The notes under the pieces: model-generated
The model's database searches: none
What the model saw: only the letters and a program-made list of their open reading frames with translations
What the model was told of the DNA's origin: nothing
From: Prinia subflava
Lineage: Eukaryota; Chordata; Aves; Passeriformes; Cisticolidae
Assembly (NCBI RefSeq): GCF_021018805.1
Contig: NC_086247.1
Coordinates: 150,067,285-150,131,284, forward strand
Reading direction: 5' to 3'
Length of the DNA stretch: 64,000 bases
Program-made: the position numbers and the translations under genes
Part shown: piece by piece, positions 1 through 14,100 of the stretch
Numbering within the stretch: position 1 is the stretch's first letter
Layout: every line of letters starts with the position of its first letter

Positions 1-2138
1 ACTATTTCTTACTGCCTGAAACTCAGAGAACTAAGGGAAGCAAGGAGTTCCTGGGAAGCTGGCTGCTCTAGCAGAGGGACTAATATGAAGCAGACTGAGG
101 CATGTGGCAGAACTTGGTGGGCTAGAAAATGTCAGCAAAGAATTTGGAACTGAGCTGGTAGAGCACAAATGAGGTTCCAGGGCAAAGGCTGCTTGTTGTT
201 CTTTGGAATTTAAGTGTTGCTTAGCTGGAAGTCTAAAAAGCTGAAATCTATTATCTTTAGTCCAGTATTAGATCAAGGTTGTGCTGAGGGAAGAATTAAT
301 GTGGATTTATTTCCACACTGAGGAAACAAGGCTGTGGCCAAAGACAGATTCTGCAACACAGCACTCTCCAGGGGAGTTGGTGCTCCAAGGTTCCTTTTGT
401 AGGTAGAGGAGGAAAAAAAAAACCCAACAGCTTTTAAGGTCTGTGTTTATCTCATTGGGTTATAAACCAAATCTGTTACATTGCAATCTAAATATTTCTA
501 ATTAAATCACGTGAGTAACGCCAAGAGGAGACAGTTATTTGCCAGAAACATAAATGTCTGCAATTGATTAGCAATATTTCATATTTAGAGTCTTAACTGT
601 TCCAAGGACTTTTAGCTAAGGTTTTGCAAACTGTTCTGCCAATCATCTGAACTCCTACTTTAAATCCAACACAAGCCATTGTTCCTGCAATAAATTAATT
701 TCTTTAAAAATAAAAAGAGAAACTTAAATCACTGACAACTATTTGGGGCATCTCTGATAATTATCTGGTGCATCTGTGTGAAATAAAAGTCGTTTAACCA
801 CTTTTTATTCTTTTTTTAACCTCTGGAAGGATAAATAAACACCCCCTGAATATTGATGAGGACAATTTAGGAAGACAGTTGTGATAAGACTCAGATATGT
901 AAAACACATTTCTGTTGAATAGCACTACTTAATATTCTTCAGGGTTCTCTGATAATTCTTTATATAACCAAACCTACTACTGGTTTTATCACTACTGTTA
1001 ATTAGATCTCCCTAATGTTCTTCCCCTTAACAAATGTCCATCAATGAAATTACTGCAATAACTTAGTAATTTGTGTGTGTTTTTTAAAATTAAGATTTAA
1101 CAGTATTTTTTCGTTTTTTTCAGAGTTGCCACATTTTGCTAAAGAACTGATAAACCCCAGGCAGGATATTTGCCACAGTACCAATTACAGCTGCCTCACT
1201 GTGCAGAAAATGATCTCTATTAAATACAAAGATTAAAAAGTTAGGAAGTTGGTCGAAGCATTTTCTTAACTCTTTCTATTCTGAGCTTTTAAACTACGAT
1301 GAGCTACACAACCTGAACCCCAGCTCAACCTCCAGAGGACTTAAATGGATACTCAGGTGAAGAAAGAGGAACTTCCCATTTTTCCCGAGTTTTGGGCAGT
1401 TTTGGGCAGTCCCAAACAGTTTTGGAAGCTGCAGCAAGTCCAGGTTTGCTGCCTGTGTCCAGCTGGCTGGGTCTGACCCCCTGGGAGCAGCACAACTCCC
1501 CCAGTGCTCAGGACAAAGGGACAGAAGCTCTGGCAAGGAGCAAAGGCAGAACTCAGGATTTTAGAAGAGGAACTTGCAGCTGTTTGAAGAATTCGTGGAT
1601 GAGATTCCCCTGGGAACCTGTCCTTAGGGACACAGGAACTGATCTGACCTGGCAGCTCTTTAGGGACGTTTTTCTTGGAGAACAAGAGCTCTCCAATCCC
1701 ACGTGTAATACATCAGACAGGACAGGCAGGGACTGGGCATGGCTGAGCAAGACCAGCTCCTCAAACTGAGGAAGAAGGAAATGCACAGCCAGGGGAAGCA
1801 GGAATATGTGACCTGGGATATCTTATCTAGAAACAAGTTTTTATTAGTGTTTTATTACAGCTGTTTCAGTTAAAACCTTATTTTTGACTGAAAATTTTTA
1901 TTTTTAAGAAAAAACCCCTAAACTTTGCAAGATAGATAAGCATATTTTAACAGCACTTAGGATACTTTAAAATTAAACAATATTTAAACCTAATATGAAT
2001 TATTTTTGGCAAAAGAATCTTTTATTAACTTAATAAAACTCACATGTAATAAAATTTTAAATTAATACGGTTTGGATGTGTATTCATTTCTTAATTTGTT
2101 TAGAGAGGCACACAAACACAAATATTAACATCACTTAC
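1..2138 (-). other. CRHR2 intron 7, incomplete
   Basis: This is the sequence downstream of the exon 7 donor, running off the window. I looked for the ECL2/TM5 exon on the minus strand and did not find it. The stretch is AT-rich with no named repeat. The open frames at about 1294-1786 have no family resemblance and look like chance frames in a locally GC-richer patch. Confidence 0.85.
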
Positions 2139-2199
2139 TGTTCATTTTCATAATACAGCTTGCCAATGGCCCAGGCAATGATGATTGGACAGGGAATAC
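2139..2199 (-). CDS. CRHR2: CRHR2 coding exon 7 (TM4 and ECL2 start, residues 235-255)
   Basis: This 61-nt exon has acceptor GCTCCTGCAG|GT and donor GAACA|GTAAGT. It completes Cys235 and encodes [19 protein letters not shown] plus two bases of Gln255. It covers the rest of TM4 (to about residue 248) and the beginning of ECL2. The 61-nt length and both phases fit the expected CRHR gene structure. The next exon should begin with the ECL2 cysteine that pairs with C186; it is absent from 1-2138 and should be to the left of the window. Confidence 0.96.
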
Positions 2200-5100
2200 C
2201 TGCAGGAGCAAAAAAAACTTAGGAGTTAATCACGGATGGATGGATGGGTCCATGGTACCAAAGTAAATTCAGATTTATGTGAGGAGATTCTGAGTTAATG
2301 AATGGGAGACTCTGAATAACAGTGGTCCTATCTTGATCTGCTTGAGACATCACAACTGCTAAGATCTTCTAATTTAAAAAAGAAAAAAGATCATCTCAAC
2401 AAAACTGTACTACCAGTAAGGGAAGTTAATAAAAATATTAACAAACACACACGTAAACACCTATATTGCCATAGAAGTGACCAGAATAATTTTGGCTGAC
2501 TTAAAGGCAGTTTTGGTTCCTTTTCATCTTTCTGCAGCTGATACAGCAGAATCTTAGAAGACAGTACTTGGAAGTGGGTGTGTAGGTTTTTATTTCCCAG
2601 GCTCTAAGAAGCTTGTAAACATACTGGGATCTCTAAATGAAGCACAATTTCAAAACTTTCAACATTTTTTGAGTTCAGTGTTCCTTATGAAACAGGATTG
2701 TGAGAAAGAATAGCTTGATATATTGCAGTATCAGAATTCTTGTGGCTTTTTCCTCTTTCTGAAAGATCCAGCTGCTTTTAACTTTACAGACATCACTGCA
2801 CTCCCTAAGTGTTTGTGTTAGGCCTCCCAAACCAGCTGGTTTGAAGGGGATTTGCTGGAGGAGGAACCTGGAAGGGAAGAAGAGTAAATGGAAGTAGTCT
2901 CTTGACTCCCACTCAGGCAAGGACCAGATCAATGCCAAAATTAAAAGGGGAGATTTTTTTTCCCTCTCCATTCCCCCTTTAATTTCTCACCTCAGGAAAA
3001 CCCAAACAAGGCCAGCCTCACCAGTTCCATCCCCCATTCCAAACTGCAGGTTCCTGGCTCTCTGAAACCACTGAAATCACAAGGTGAGTGCAGCAGTGAC
3101 TCTCACGAGTATTTGCTTCTACCCCAGTGAGAGTAACATGACCTAAACACTCATGCAGGAGCAGAGGTGGATTTGTCTCTAACACAAATTTGTCTCTTTT
3201 AACCTCCCACTTGCTGCTCCTTCTGTGAGAAATGGAGGCTTTCAAGAGATGGAAAGAGAACCATGACACAGAGGGGATGAGGTTTAACCTCAGCAAGGAG
3301 TACAGCAGCTCTGATCTCCTGCCCCATCATCCCTGGTAGCTCCTGTGCCCTTCAAATGATTGTGCTTTGTTTCATCCTGTTCACCACAGACTCAAGGGTC
3401 TGGTGCACTCATTCTTGGGAGGAATGGACAGAGAAAATGGAGTCATGTCCTCTCTCCTGAAGGAAAACATTTTACTTTTCCTTGTTAAGTGAAGAATAGG
3501 GATTTGAGAATAAGACTGGTAAAAAATCTGTATGAGGAGGCAGAGCAGAGCCAGAATACACCCCAAAGGTGGCTGGAAAGGTTCATTCAGGTCTCACCAC
3601 TCCTGTATTAGTAATGAGAGACCCAGAGCATTCTGACAGAGGTAGGGAGCACCAGGGATCAAACCAGTCTGTAAGCAGCTGATTTTCCAGTTTGCTGAGA
3701 GAATTGACAACTACTGGGGAAAAAACTGAATCAACTCCCCAGATAAACATTTTCTTTCTACTACAACTCCTCTTTCCTCCCATCTGATTTTGGATTGAAT
3801 GACATATTTTGTTTCAATAGCTATTTCTGCCTTCAGAACTGCAATCCAATTACTTCTGCAGACAGGGAGAGGCACTTCCGAACAAAATGTCATTCTGCTT
3901 TCACAAAAGAAAACATTGGTGACTTTTTTCCACCTTTCTTCCTTCAACAGAAAAGAACTGCTAGATTCACTAGTTCTGTTTGACCACACATTTTCATTCA
4001 AGTGAACAAACTGCCTGCATGGGGCTTGTCCTGCCCAAGTTCAAAACATGGAGATGTTGCTTGGGGAGGACCTCTGAAGGTGTCTGCTCCAATTTCCTGC
4101 TCTGAGCACAACTATCAATACTCCCCCATCTCAGACAGGGAGAATTCAGCCTGGCTGAATTTTTAATAACCCCAAGGTCAGAGCTTTCACAGCTTTTAAG
4201 TCACATATTTCAGTGTTCCACCATCTCCTGGCATATTTTCTGTTCTCTTACCATCCAACTGGGACCTCCCAGTCTGCAGTTTATGGATATTGTCCCTTTT
4301 TATAACATCTGCTACTACCAAACAGAATTTGGCTCTATCATCTTTGTAACTGTCTTTCAAATCACTCCTGGTACCAAACAGATGCCTTCTCATCTTCCTC
4401 TTTGCCAGATTAAAGAATCTCAGCTCCTTCAGCCTCACATCACAGCTCATGTCCTTTAGATCCCTGATCACATTTTCAGCTGGAGAATCTCCAGTTTTTC
4501 CACATCCCTCTCTGACCTCAGAAACCAGAACTGACCACAGCATCCCACAGGCAGCTTTGCCACAGCTGAGCCTCTGAGCAGCCCCAAGGACATCACACAG
4601 ATGGAGTGTGACTCTTTGCTGAGGGCTGTTTTCTAGGAACAGACCCCTCAGCAGCTGTAGAGCTGGTCTGGCAGATCAGGAGGCTCTTCCTCAAGTCAGC
4701 TCCTCACTTAGAAGTGTCTGCTCAGACTGGGTGGTCCAGATTTCACCCCAGGGGGATTTATAATATTTATTCTTGTCTCTCTTTGTCTTCAACACTTCAA
4801 TGCCAGCTACCACAGAACACTATTTTAACCACAAAGGTCACTTACACCATCCTATGAAGAGAAAGACCCATTTCCTCAGCTTATCTGTGGAGTAGGTCAT
4901 CACTATAGCAGTGTGTAAGTAGCAGCCTTCCACAAACATCCAGAAGAAGTTGGTCACCACAAAGTAATTGTAGACAGTGGTAATGCATCGACACCAGGGC
5001 TGCAAAGGGAACAGAAAAGAATATTTCAAAATCATGGTGAGAACATTTAAAAGAATCTGTATGTTATTATTCCCTTAAAAAAATCAATGGTAGATTTCAT

Positions 5101-8100
5101 TAATGGGATGCAGATTTATCCTGTGGCTTGGAATCACAATATTTTAGGTGCTGACAGGGACTCCCAGATCCATCTGTGACCTTCTGCTGAAGCTGGCTTT
5201 GACCATAACATGCAGGATCTGTTGTATCTAGACCTGTCTGGAAAATTCAGGTTCCAGAACAAGCCTCCAAGAGGCACAGGTCATCTGACCACAGGTGAGC
5301 TGTGTCAATGTCATGGTCTTGTTTCATTTCCACTGAGGGGAAGAAGCATGACCAATATTTAAAGAAAGAAATACTTTAAAGTCATGTTTTTATCAACCAA
5401 TTTATCCTCTCTGTTCCTGCCACTGGTCCTTCATTCTACAAGTCACACAATGTCACATGTCACTTCTGAATTTTGCCACGACCTCAATGGGAATTTTTTG
5501 TGTATCAGTCCAGGCATCTCCCCAGAATGGCTGTGCAGAGAGAACAGAGCAGTGGGAGGCACAGTCAGCTCCAGATGGGAACATCCCAGCAATGAATCCC
5601 AAGGAACTGAGGCCATTCCCACAGTGCTGCTCACCTAAGTCTGGGAAAACTCCCTTCTTACCAAGCTGACATCGAGTGCATTCCCTGAAACACAACTCTA
5701 ATTACCCGGGCTCTCTGCTATCACTGATTTTGGTCATTTTGATCTCACCATTCCCCAGCCTTTTAATGAACTCTAGTGAAGTATTTCCAACTTTTACCCT
5801 CAGTTAATTTTATTTTAGCCTTCATATGCAGGAGATATTGATGGTCTACAGCCAACAGAGCAACTGAGGCACCACCAAGCCCAGTAAAATTCTGAAGTTT
5901 AGGAATGGACTGGGCAAGAAATACAGTTACAAAATGACACCCCATCCACAAGTTGTGATCACTTCTGTTTATTGAATGGAAATAAAAAGGAGAAATCTTT
6001 TGGATGTGTTAACTCTTTCATTTCTGTGTTGTTTCATTAATATTTGAAATTCAGTTTGGCTTCACCTTTTAAAATAGGATTAAAGCCCAAAAGAACTCAG
6101 AGAGATGCTGAAATACTTTGTTTTCAGAAGTTTTTTGGAAACCAAATTTTATCCTTTCGCTTTCCTTTCCTTGCCTTTCCTTTCCTTTCCTCTTTCCTTT
6201 CCTTTCCTTTCCTTTCCTTTCCTTTCCTTTTCCTTTCCTTTCCTTTCCTTTCCTTTCTTTCCTTTCTCTTCCTTTCCTTTCCTTTCCTTTCCTTTCCTTT
6301 CCTTTCCTTTCCTTTCCTTTTCCTTTCCTTTCCTTTCCTTTCCTTTCCTTCCTTTCCTTTCCTTTCCTTTCCTTTCCTTTCCTTTCCTTTCCTTTCCTTT
6401 CCTTTCCTTTCCTTTCCTTTCCTTTCCCCCCCTTCCCACTTTCCTTTCTTTACAGTAATTGTAAAAAAAGAATTCTATCCAAGTCAATTTTTCCTGTGTC
6501 AGAACTAAGAGGAACTGGTCACTGGATTGGGAAGATTCTGGGACAGACAGAGACAAACACAAATAATGGTGGTGAGATCTTCCCTTGAATTACTTCCAAA
6601 GGAGACCAGGATAAAATGAATTTTGAATAAGTCCTTTGTGGATTTATTAACACTGAACAGCAAACCAAAATTGCAGAGCTCATTAGTTCACACCTTTCTA
6701 TTTATTTGACTGAGGATTCTTGATCCCCACATGTACCCACCATTAGGCTCCAGATAACTTCACCAATTCCTTCTTGGGGTTTTTTGTAAGCATTATAAAC
6801 TTAATACAAAATATTTCCACATTGATGCTTTTGTATCTGTTATTTAATCTCCACTGATCAGCACAGAAGAAATAACATCAACAGCTAGAACAAATGATGT
6901 TCCCATTCATTTTGGTGGTGTTACTTTGACTGACTTATCCCACAACCACATAACAAAGTTATCACCAAGCTTGGATAAAGCATCTTTCATAAAAAGGCTG
7001 CAGAGAAAAGATGAGTTAATGAAAACTGGGGCATGTGATGATCTGTCCTTTTATTTGCAGGTTTATGTTTTCATTGTCACTTTGTTCTCACATTTAAAGA
7101 GGTAGTTGAGTCCTGTCTCCAACAGCTTTTTCCTAAATAACTGTAAAAATCTCAATAAAGATTTGCAGCATTATCATGAGAGCAAGTCACACAGCATGAA
7201 ACTGTTGAGCATAAAGCTTGTAAACTCCATCTTCTGGAGTGTGAGACTGTCAGAATCACAGACAGAGCAAACACTGAATTAACAGAATTTACATTTTCTC
7301 AAAGGAGCGTCTGGATGAATAATAATAGAGATTTATGCACGGACATCTTCTTCATGTGGGCATTAATGATTTCTCTGTTTGTTTTCCTAAAGCATGAGAC
7401 TGCAGTTCACGTGTCAAATCTTACATTTGAAGAGCTAATCAAGGATGGTGAGTGCCCAGCTGACACTGAAATGAAGAGAGGCTTGGAAATCTCTCTGAGC
7501 ATGTGGCAATATTTATACAAACCCAGCACCCCAACCTCAGGGCAGGGCCCTGCCACCTCCCAGCACTCACTTCATTGCTCTCGTGGATGTTGTGATCTAT
7601 CATCTGAAGCAGAAACCACATCACATTCCTCAGGATGAACGTGGTGATCAGGTTCCAGTGGATAATATTCCGCAGGCATCTGATACTCCTGAACAGGAAA
7701 CACATTTAAGTGAACATATATACTGAATATACACTCACATCAATAACTTTATGAAACAAATGAATAAATTCTGTTCATTGCACAGTTTATCCCCCTGCAA
7801 TCCCTCCGTTCTCTACAAAACATGAGGTTTGTGTTTTTGCAAAGGCATGTACAACAATTTGTATGACAACACAACTCAATCAATTGAAGCAAGTAAAACA
7901 GGATCTATGGGAAAAAAAAACCCAACAACATTCAATTCAAAAACAAAAATCAAACATTCAGCCTGTCATTTCACCCTTGGTTATTAGTTTTGCTCCCCTT
8001 CCCTCCATCTCTAGAACAACCGGAATTGATAGAAAAGCCTCTGAACAACCAGGCTGCCCTGGAGGCTGCTGAGTTGCTCACAGAAGGAGATTTAGTGACA

Positions 8101-11100
8101 AATATTTGTACTGGAGTGGGAAAGCTGGAGTAGTTTACATTTGGTTAATTCTTGAGCAGGCTCACCTGTGTGAGTTTGAATTAATGCAACAGGAGAGCAT
8201 GAACTGCCTGGTTTTCAATCCTGGGCTTAACTGGCTGTGCCTTAAACAAGGCAGAGCTCCAGATCCTCCTCCTTCAGGAAATATTTGTGTCTGTTTTTAG
8301 GCCCTCCCCAGCCCCCATTCAGGTGCAATGTAAATTATGAGCACAGTGTAAAATATGAGCTACAGTAAGCTGGGACACAGTGCCATAAAATAAAAGAGGG
8401 CACATCTGAAATACACTTGCTGCTGGAAATGGCTCCAGGAGGCAGCCAGGGCATGGTGCTATTGCCAGCAAACAAAGAGTCACTGAAGCAGGACAGAGCT
8501 ACTTGTGACAAGTTCAGTCATTTAGGATCAGAACATTTCTCTTACTCTTTGTGAACTGGTAAAGGATGGCAAGTGCCAAGCTGCAACGCTGCAGTTACAG
8601 TATCTTCAATTAAATGATCTTTTCTCAGCTAAAAGCAAACCACTCCATTTATGAAAATCACTTCCACACAGTTTCAAACACTTCCTGGGATTTGGCAGTG
8701 CTGCCTCAGGCTCCCTGCTTGCCAGGGAAGCTGCCAGATAATGTGAGACAAACACAGAAAGTGGCTCAAAGCTGCTCAGCTGGAACTGACTGATCTCACC
8801 CCAGGGACAGCTAAAAGAGAGTCACAATCCAGTAACCAACTTTTCATTGCCTCAGGTCTTTGCATGGCAAACAAGCTACTCTTCTCAACAACAAACACAG
8901 TTTTCCTACCATGAAACACTCACTGTATTGTTCTTAGGACTAAATTAGTCATTCTTAGGGCCAGAAGCAATTCTGGTATGTCCTTCAGCCTCACAAATCT
9001 CTCAGAGATTTCAAGCAATTCAGCAAAAAAACAAACAGAAGACCTCCCACATATGAGATACTTTACTGAGAGACACTCAGAGGTATAACCCTGCAAAGCC
9101 AATGTCGAAATGGCCTCTGAATTTAGCAACTCAGGCTGCTAGAATGAAACTGGTGTTTGGTTCTGAGCACCTCAGTGACTCATGATGAGTTAATCTGGAG
9201 AACAAATCTCCAGCTGCTCAGATCCTTTCTCTTTTATTTAGGCTACAAACTCCAAAATGCTGCTCTTGGACATGGCAGACAAGGCTCACTTAGAGAATTT
9301 CACATTTAACAAAGGGCTCAGGTTCAGGGTTTGGTTTTCAAAGAAATGAGGCAACTAAGCTGCCCATGCTGAGCCCCAGGAGACCACCTGAAACATCCTC
9401 CTCAGGGCTGTCCTCTGGGGATCACCCTGCACATCAATGTCCTGCAGCTGCTCTTCACCTACTGCTTTATTCACTCCCTCCAGGTCAAGGATTAGCAAAT
9501 CAAAGGATGAGTTTGAAACATTGCTTCTAGGGAGAGAAGGAGGCAGGAGACTAAAACTAGGGAAATTCAGGTCAAACTGTGAGTTATTGAGATGAAATTA
9601 ATTGCTTTTGAGAGCTCTAACAAACAAAACAGATTCGGCACGCTTGCCACCTGAATGTATTTCTTGGCAAAGATAAGATAAAGGAGTGGGGAAAAAAAAT
9701 CCTTGCTGCAGGCATCCACTTAAATATAAATATATTTAGATATTTTTTTGTGTAATCATCCCATATGCTTGAACATCACCAAATCTGGCTAGGGGAAATC
9801 TTATTAATGCAAGATTTACAGCAGGACACTGGACTGGACACACAGGCAAACAGGATCAAATGAAGAATTGTAGATTTTTGGTTCATAAACAAGAGTCCTT
9901 CCCCCAGGAAGATCCCAGTCATCACAACCACATTGTCTTCTTTGTCTAAAGACAAACTTAGTGGACTTGATGATCTCAAAGGTCTTTTCCAGCCTTAACA
10001 ATTCTACAGTTCTATGTTTTTATCTTGTGCCTACATGATCTCTGCCCTCCTTACTGCCTCTTGGTTCCTACTGGTTTTTATTTCTTTGCCCATCACTCTG
10101 GATCCTTCAGACTTTTAGATGTGCATGCAGGACCCAGAGCAAGAAGGTCTGCTCTGTGTTGGAAAACCCCAATCTTAACAGATAATGATCAAAACATTCC
10201 TGTTTTTAAAAAGGCCCATTTGTTGAGGGAAGGTGTGTTCCTGGTGTAAAATTAAGTGAAGTATAAATGTAGCCAGCAGCTGGAATTGACCAAACTGAAG
10301 CCTGAAGCTTTGGCTTTGGACATGAAACAGGGACAGTTGGTCCTCCTGTCCCCCTGCCCTTAGCAAAAGCCATATTTTGGGTATGAATAACCCCACACCA
10401 CTGCCTCATTCCCTTTGGGAGATTCTGGGTGCGCGGCTTGGATGGTAGATAGGTGCTTTCACTGCTAAAAAGCTTCCTGTCTTGGGGGCTAACAGAGCCC
10501 TGAAAGATAATCTGAGAGATGTCTCAAAGTGTCACAGACTCAAATAACTCAGGCAGTGATGTGACCCCAGGCACAGATTTTTTTTGTTTTGTTTTGTTTG
10601 TTTTTGTTACCTTTAATTTTCTTTTAATAGACGTTCCAACTGGACACTGAAAGTTTGTTACTGTTCACAACCAGCCCAGAGCCCTTGGTTCAGCCTCCTA
10701 ACTACCCCCAGCACAGAAATCACAGTGGCAGTGATGCAATTCACAGCCAAGGGCAGGGAAAGCTTGAGAAATAACTGTGTCAGGTTTTGTGGGGAGGAAG
10801 AATCTGCAGATAATAAAGTGTGTGGAGGCTGCAGGGCACAGCAGTGCAGGGCTGCAGTCAATGGAACAGGGGGAAAATCTCTTGGCAGCCACCTCAGAAA
10901 GCTGCTCTCATTTTCAGGCACTGCTGGTGGGTGGAATTGCTGTAATTTAGACGGTGTAAAGGATCTGGAGGGGTACTGAGGAAAGGATCTCCTCATTCCA
11001 GGCTTTATTCACATTAGATTGCTCTGCTGGGCTCAGGAGCTCACCCTGTGCACAGAATTCATCTCTGCAGCCAGGCTGGAGTCTGAGGTGGGCACTGAAT

Positions 11101-14100
11101 GAAGGACATTTCCCAAACTGGGCAATAAAAGTGCTGGACAACAGGAGACCTGCAGCACAGCTAATGATTGCTGGAAGGACAAAGCTGACCTTGTCATACT
11201 CATTCATCTCAAAGCCTGAGGAAAATACCTCAGAATACTCTCAGGAGTCATTTATCCTCCACAGGTCTTTTCCTGGCTCTTTGTAGATAGAAGGTAGCTT
11301 AAATTTATGAGCCTTAATTTAAATGTAAATGCTCCTGTTATTCACGTAAATGACCTGTCCCATTTTGAAAACTTAAACACTCATATCAGTCTTCTATGAC
11401 AATGAGCCCCACAGTTCCTTTCTCCTTGATTAATTATTGGCTTTGCTCTGTGGAGTGGAAAAGTAACAAGCCTGTGCTCCAGGAGCAGCAATCATTGCCC
11501 TCACAGGCAGCACAGGAAAGAAATATTCCTATGACACTGCAACTGGCAGGAGGTGGAATTTAAAACACATTAAGCTGTGTTCCAAGTTGGTGAACGGAGC
11601 TTTTCTGGAGGCACAGTGCTTGGCATGAATGAACTCCCTCAAAATCCAGATGACAAGAAATTTGGGGTTGTTCTTTCCTCAGGAGGGGGATGTCACAGTC
11701 TGGGGGTGGTGGCAGTGGCAACATGAAGAAAATGAGAGCACAGAGAGCAGAGAGCTGCCTCTCAAGAGGGAAAGAGTCACATGGGAGAGGGGAGAAACAG
11801 GAGCTGAGGGGACTGGGTGCTGAACTGCTGCTTCAGACACAGTTACAGCACTGCTGGGAAGGAATTGTGACTTACAGAGACATTCAGAGTTCCCCAGCCC
11901 AAAGGATCCGGTGATAGAAAGTTTCCTATTCATCTTCATGTCAGGTTACATCACTTATGCCATTTCCACTTGTTTTACAAGCCTTGATGTGTGCTGAATG
12001 GTGTAGAAACAGCAGCACAAATCAGCACCCCAGAGATCCTGAAGGCTGGCACATTTCAAGACACCACAGACTGAGGCTACGGGCTTCCACTGAGGAGGAA
12101 TTAATTATTTCCTTCCTACTCTAATCCTTTTCAGACAAAAATCACTGGTCAAAGCTTCGGCTGGACTCTTGTGCCAGCTCTTCCTTGGTCTGAGGATGGA
12201 TGGAATAAAGAGAGAAGCTGTAGCAATTCTCTCACCACAGACTTAAAGACTGAGGTTAGAACATATGACATAAGAACTTCATGTTCACTCAGACCAATGC
12301 GCAATTTAGGCTGGGACTCAGTCCCTGTGGAGATTGGTAAAAATTAATTTGGGAAAGAACACTGGAAACGGGGGAGCTGAACTGCAAATTGTTCCCTGCT
12401 CTTACCTCCTTGCTCCTGGCAGTCAGAAGATATTCCTGATTCAAAGAACACATTTAAATGCATTAAATGACCTTGCTGGTGGCCCCAGCTCCTCCTAGGA
12501 GTCCCTGGACTCTTTTTGTGGTTTATGTTCACTAGGGTCAGACCATGGATTACTCCACTAACATGATGGATTGAAGAGCTCATAATCTGTTATTCACAGT
12601 AGAACACCTTTGTCTCTGTGGGCTCCTCTTCTCTGCTTGTCTGCCTGTTCCAAGGGCTGGATGAGGAGGCATTTCCTCACAAATGCACCCCCTGCTATCC
12701 TTTGGAGGCTGAAAGGTGAAGGAACTGAAAAAGCCTGGGTCTGGACAGCAAGGAACTGCTCATCCATGGGCTGTGGGAGGAGTGCTTGGTGCTGCATCCA
12801 GCAGTTCATGAGCAATTTCACTTCTAGCTGGGCCTGACAGCAGATTTTGGGCAGGAAATATCTCCCTGAAATTCAGCAAGGTCAGACAGGCACAAGAAAG
12901 GGGTGTGTGTCACCCTGAGTGAAGGAGCAGGCAGAAGGAAAAGGATTTCCTTGACAAGAGAAAAGGACAGACAATTTCTGACATGGAGAGAAAAGATACT
13001 GCCACTGGAGGCATCTTGGCTTTGTAAATGAAAGGATTAATTGGTCCCTCATGATTTCTTAAGAACCCGTGCTTTCCATGATGAATGGTATCCAGACACC
13101 TCCTCCTGAGAGGGCAGGAGTTTCTCATGAGGACCTGATGTACAGGGGTTCTGCTGTGGGTTTGAGCAGAAATGTCCTCATGTCCTCATGTTTTCATGTC
13201 TTCATATCCTCATATCCTCATGTTTTCATGATGCAGACAACTGGTTAAGGGATAAGAAGCACAAATGCCATTCTCCTCTGCCCTTCCAGTTGGAGGGAAT
13301 GAAGGAAGAGCCAGCAGATCAATACCTGGCTCCCAGCATGGTGTCACCAGGAGAATTTTGTGGGTTTTTTGTCATGAGTTGGTCTACATGACACCAAACC
13401 TGTTTCAAAGGTTGATGATGTGAGGTTTTGGGTAGAGGAGTGTAGCAAATGACAGCACACTCTCATGGGAGACTGAGTTATGAAGAACCTTGTTTTATAT
13501 TTGCAGGAATTTGGGGACAACAGTAGCAGAACTTGTGCAGAGAAGGGAAGCAAAGCTGGGGAAGAACCTGGAGCACAAGTTTGATGAGGAGCAGTTGAGG
13601 ACTGGGGGTGTTTAGTCTGCAAAAAAGGAGGCTCAGGGGGGACCTTCCTACTCTCTAGAACTCCCTGACAGGAGAGGGCAGCCAGGGGGTCTGGCTCCGC
13701 CCTCAGGTAACAAGGGACAGGACCAGAGGAAATGGCCTCAAGTTGCACCAGGGAAGGTTTAGATTGGGAAAAACTTCTTTGCTGAAAGGGTGATCAGGTA
13801 CTGGAACAGCCTGCCCTGGGCAGTGGTGGAGTCACCATCCCTGGAAGTGTTCAAAAACATTTAGATGTGGCACTTGGGGACAGGGTTTAGCGGTGGACCT
13901 GGCAGTGCTGTGGTAATGGTTGGAGTCAATGATCTTAGAGGTCTTGTCTAATTCTCAGTGAATCTCCATGGGCCTGTAGGAAGATGAGTGTATTCCAGTG
14001 AATTCCCAGAGCCTGTCTCTGGCTGTGCTGGCCAAACCAGATGAGACTATCTGGGATCTGGGATGAGCCTCCCTCTCACACACTGAGGACTCGGCTCAGC

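Noticed and set aside
1..2138. Search for the next CRHR2 exon (ECL2 end and TM5)
   Set aside because: No matching coding segment was found on the minus strand. It must lie to the left of the window.
6044..6588. Open frames of 117-156 codons on both strands rich in Phe/Leu/Ser/Pro or Lys/Gly/Glu/Arg
   Set aside because: They are translations of the TTTCC repeat, open in every frame because the unit contains no stop.
12600..12840. Possible repeat-derived or coding stretch with open frames on both strands
   Set aside because: I could not match it to CR1 or a known gene, and the frames mirror each other by composition.
13174..13229. Short regularly spaced repeats as a possible CRISPR-like array
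   Set aside because: The units are contiguous with no spacers, and the DNA is vertebrate.
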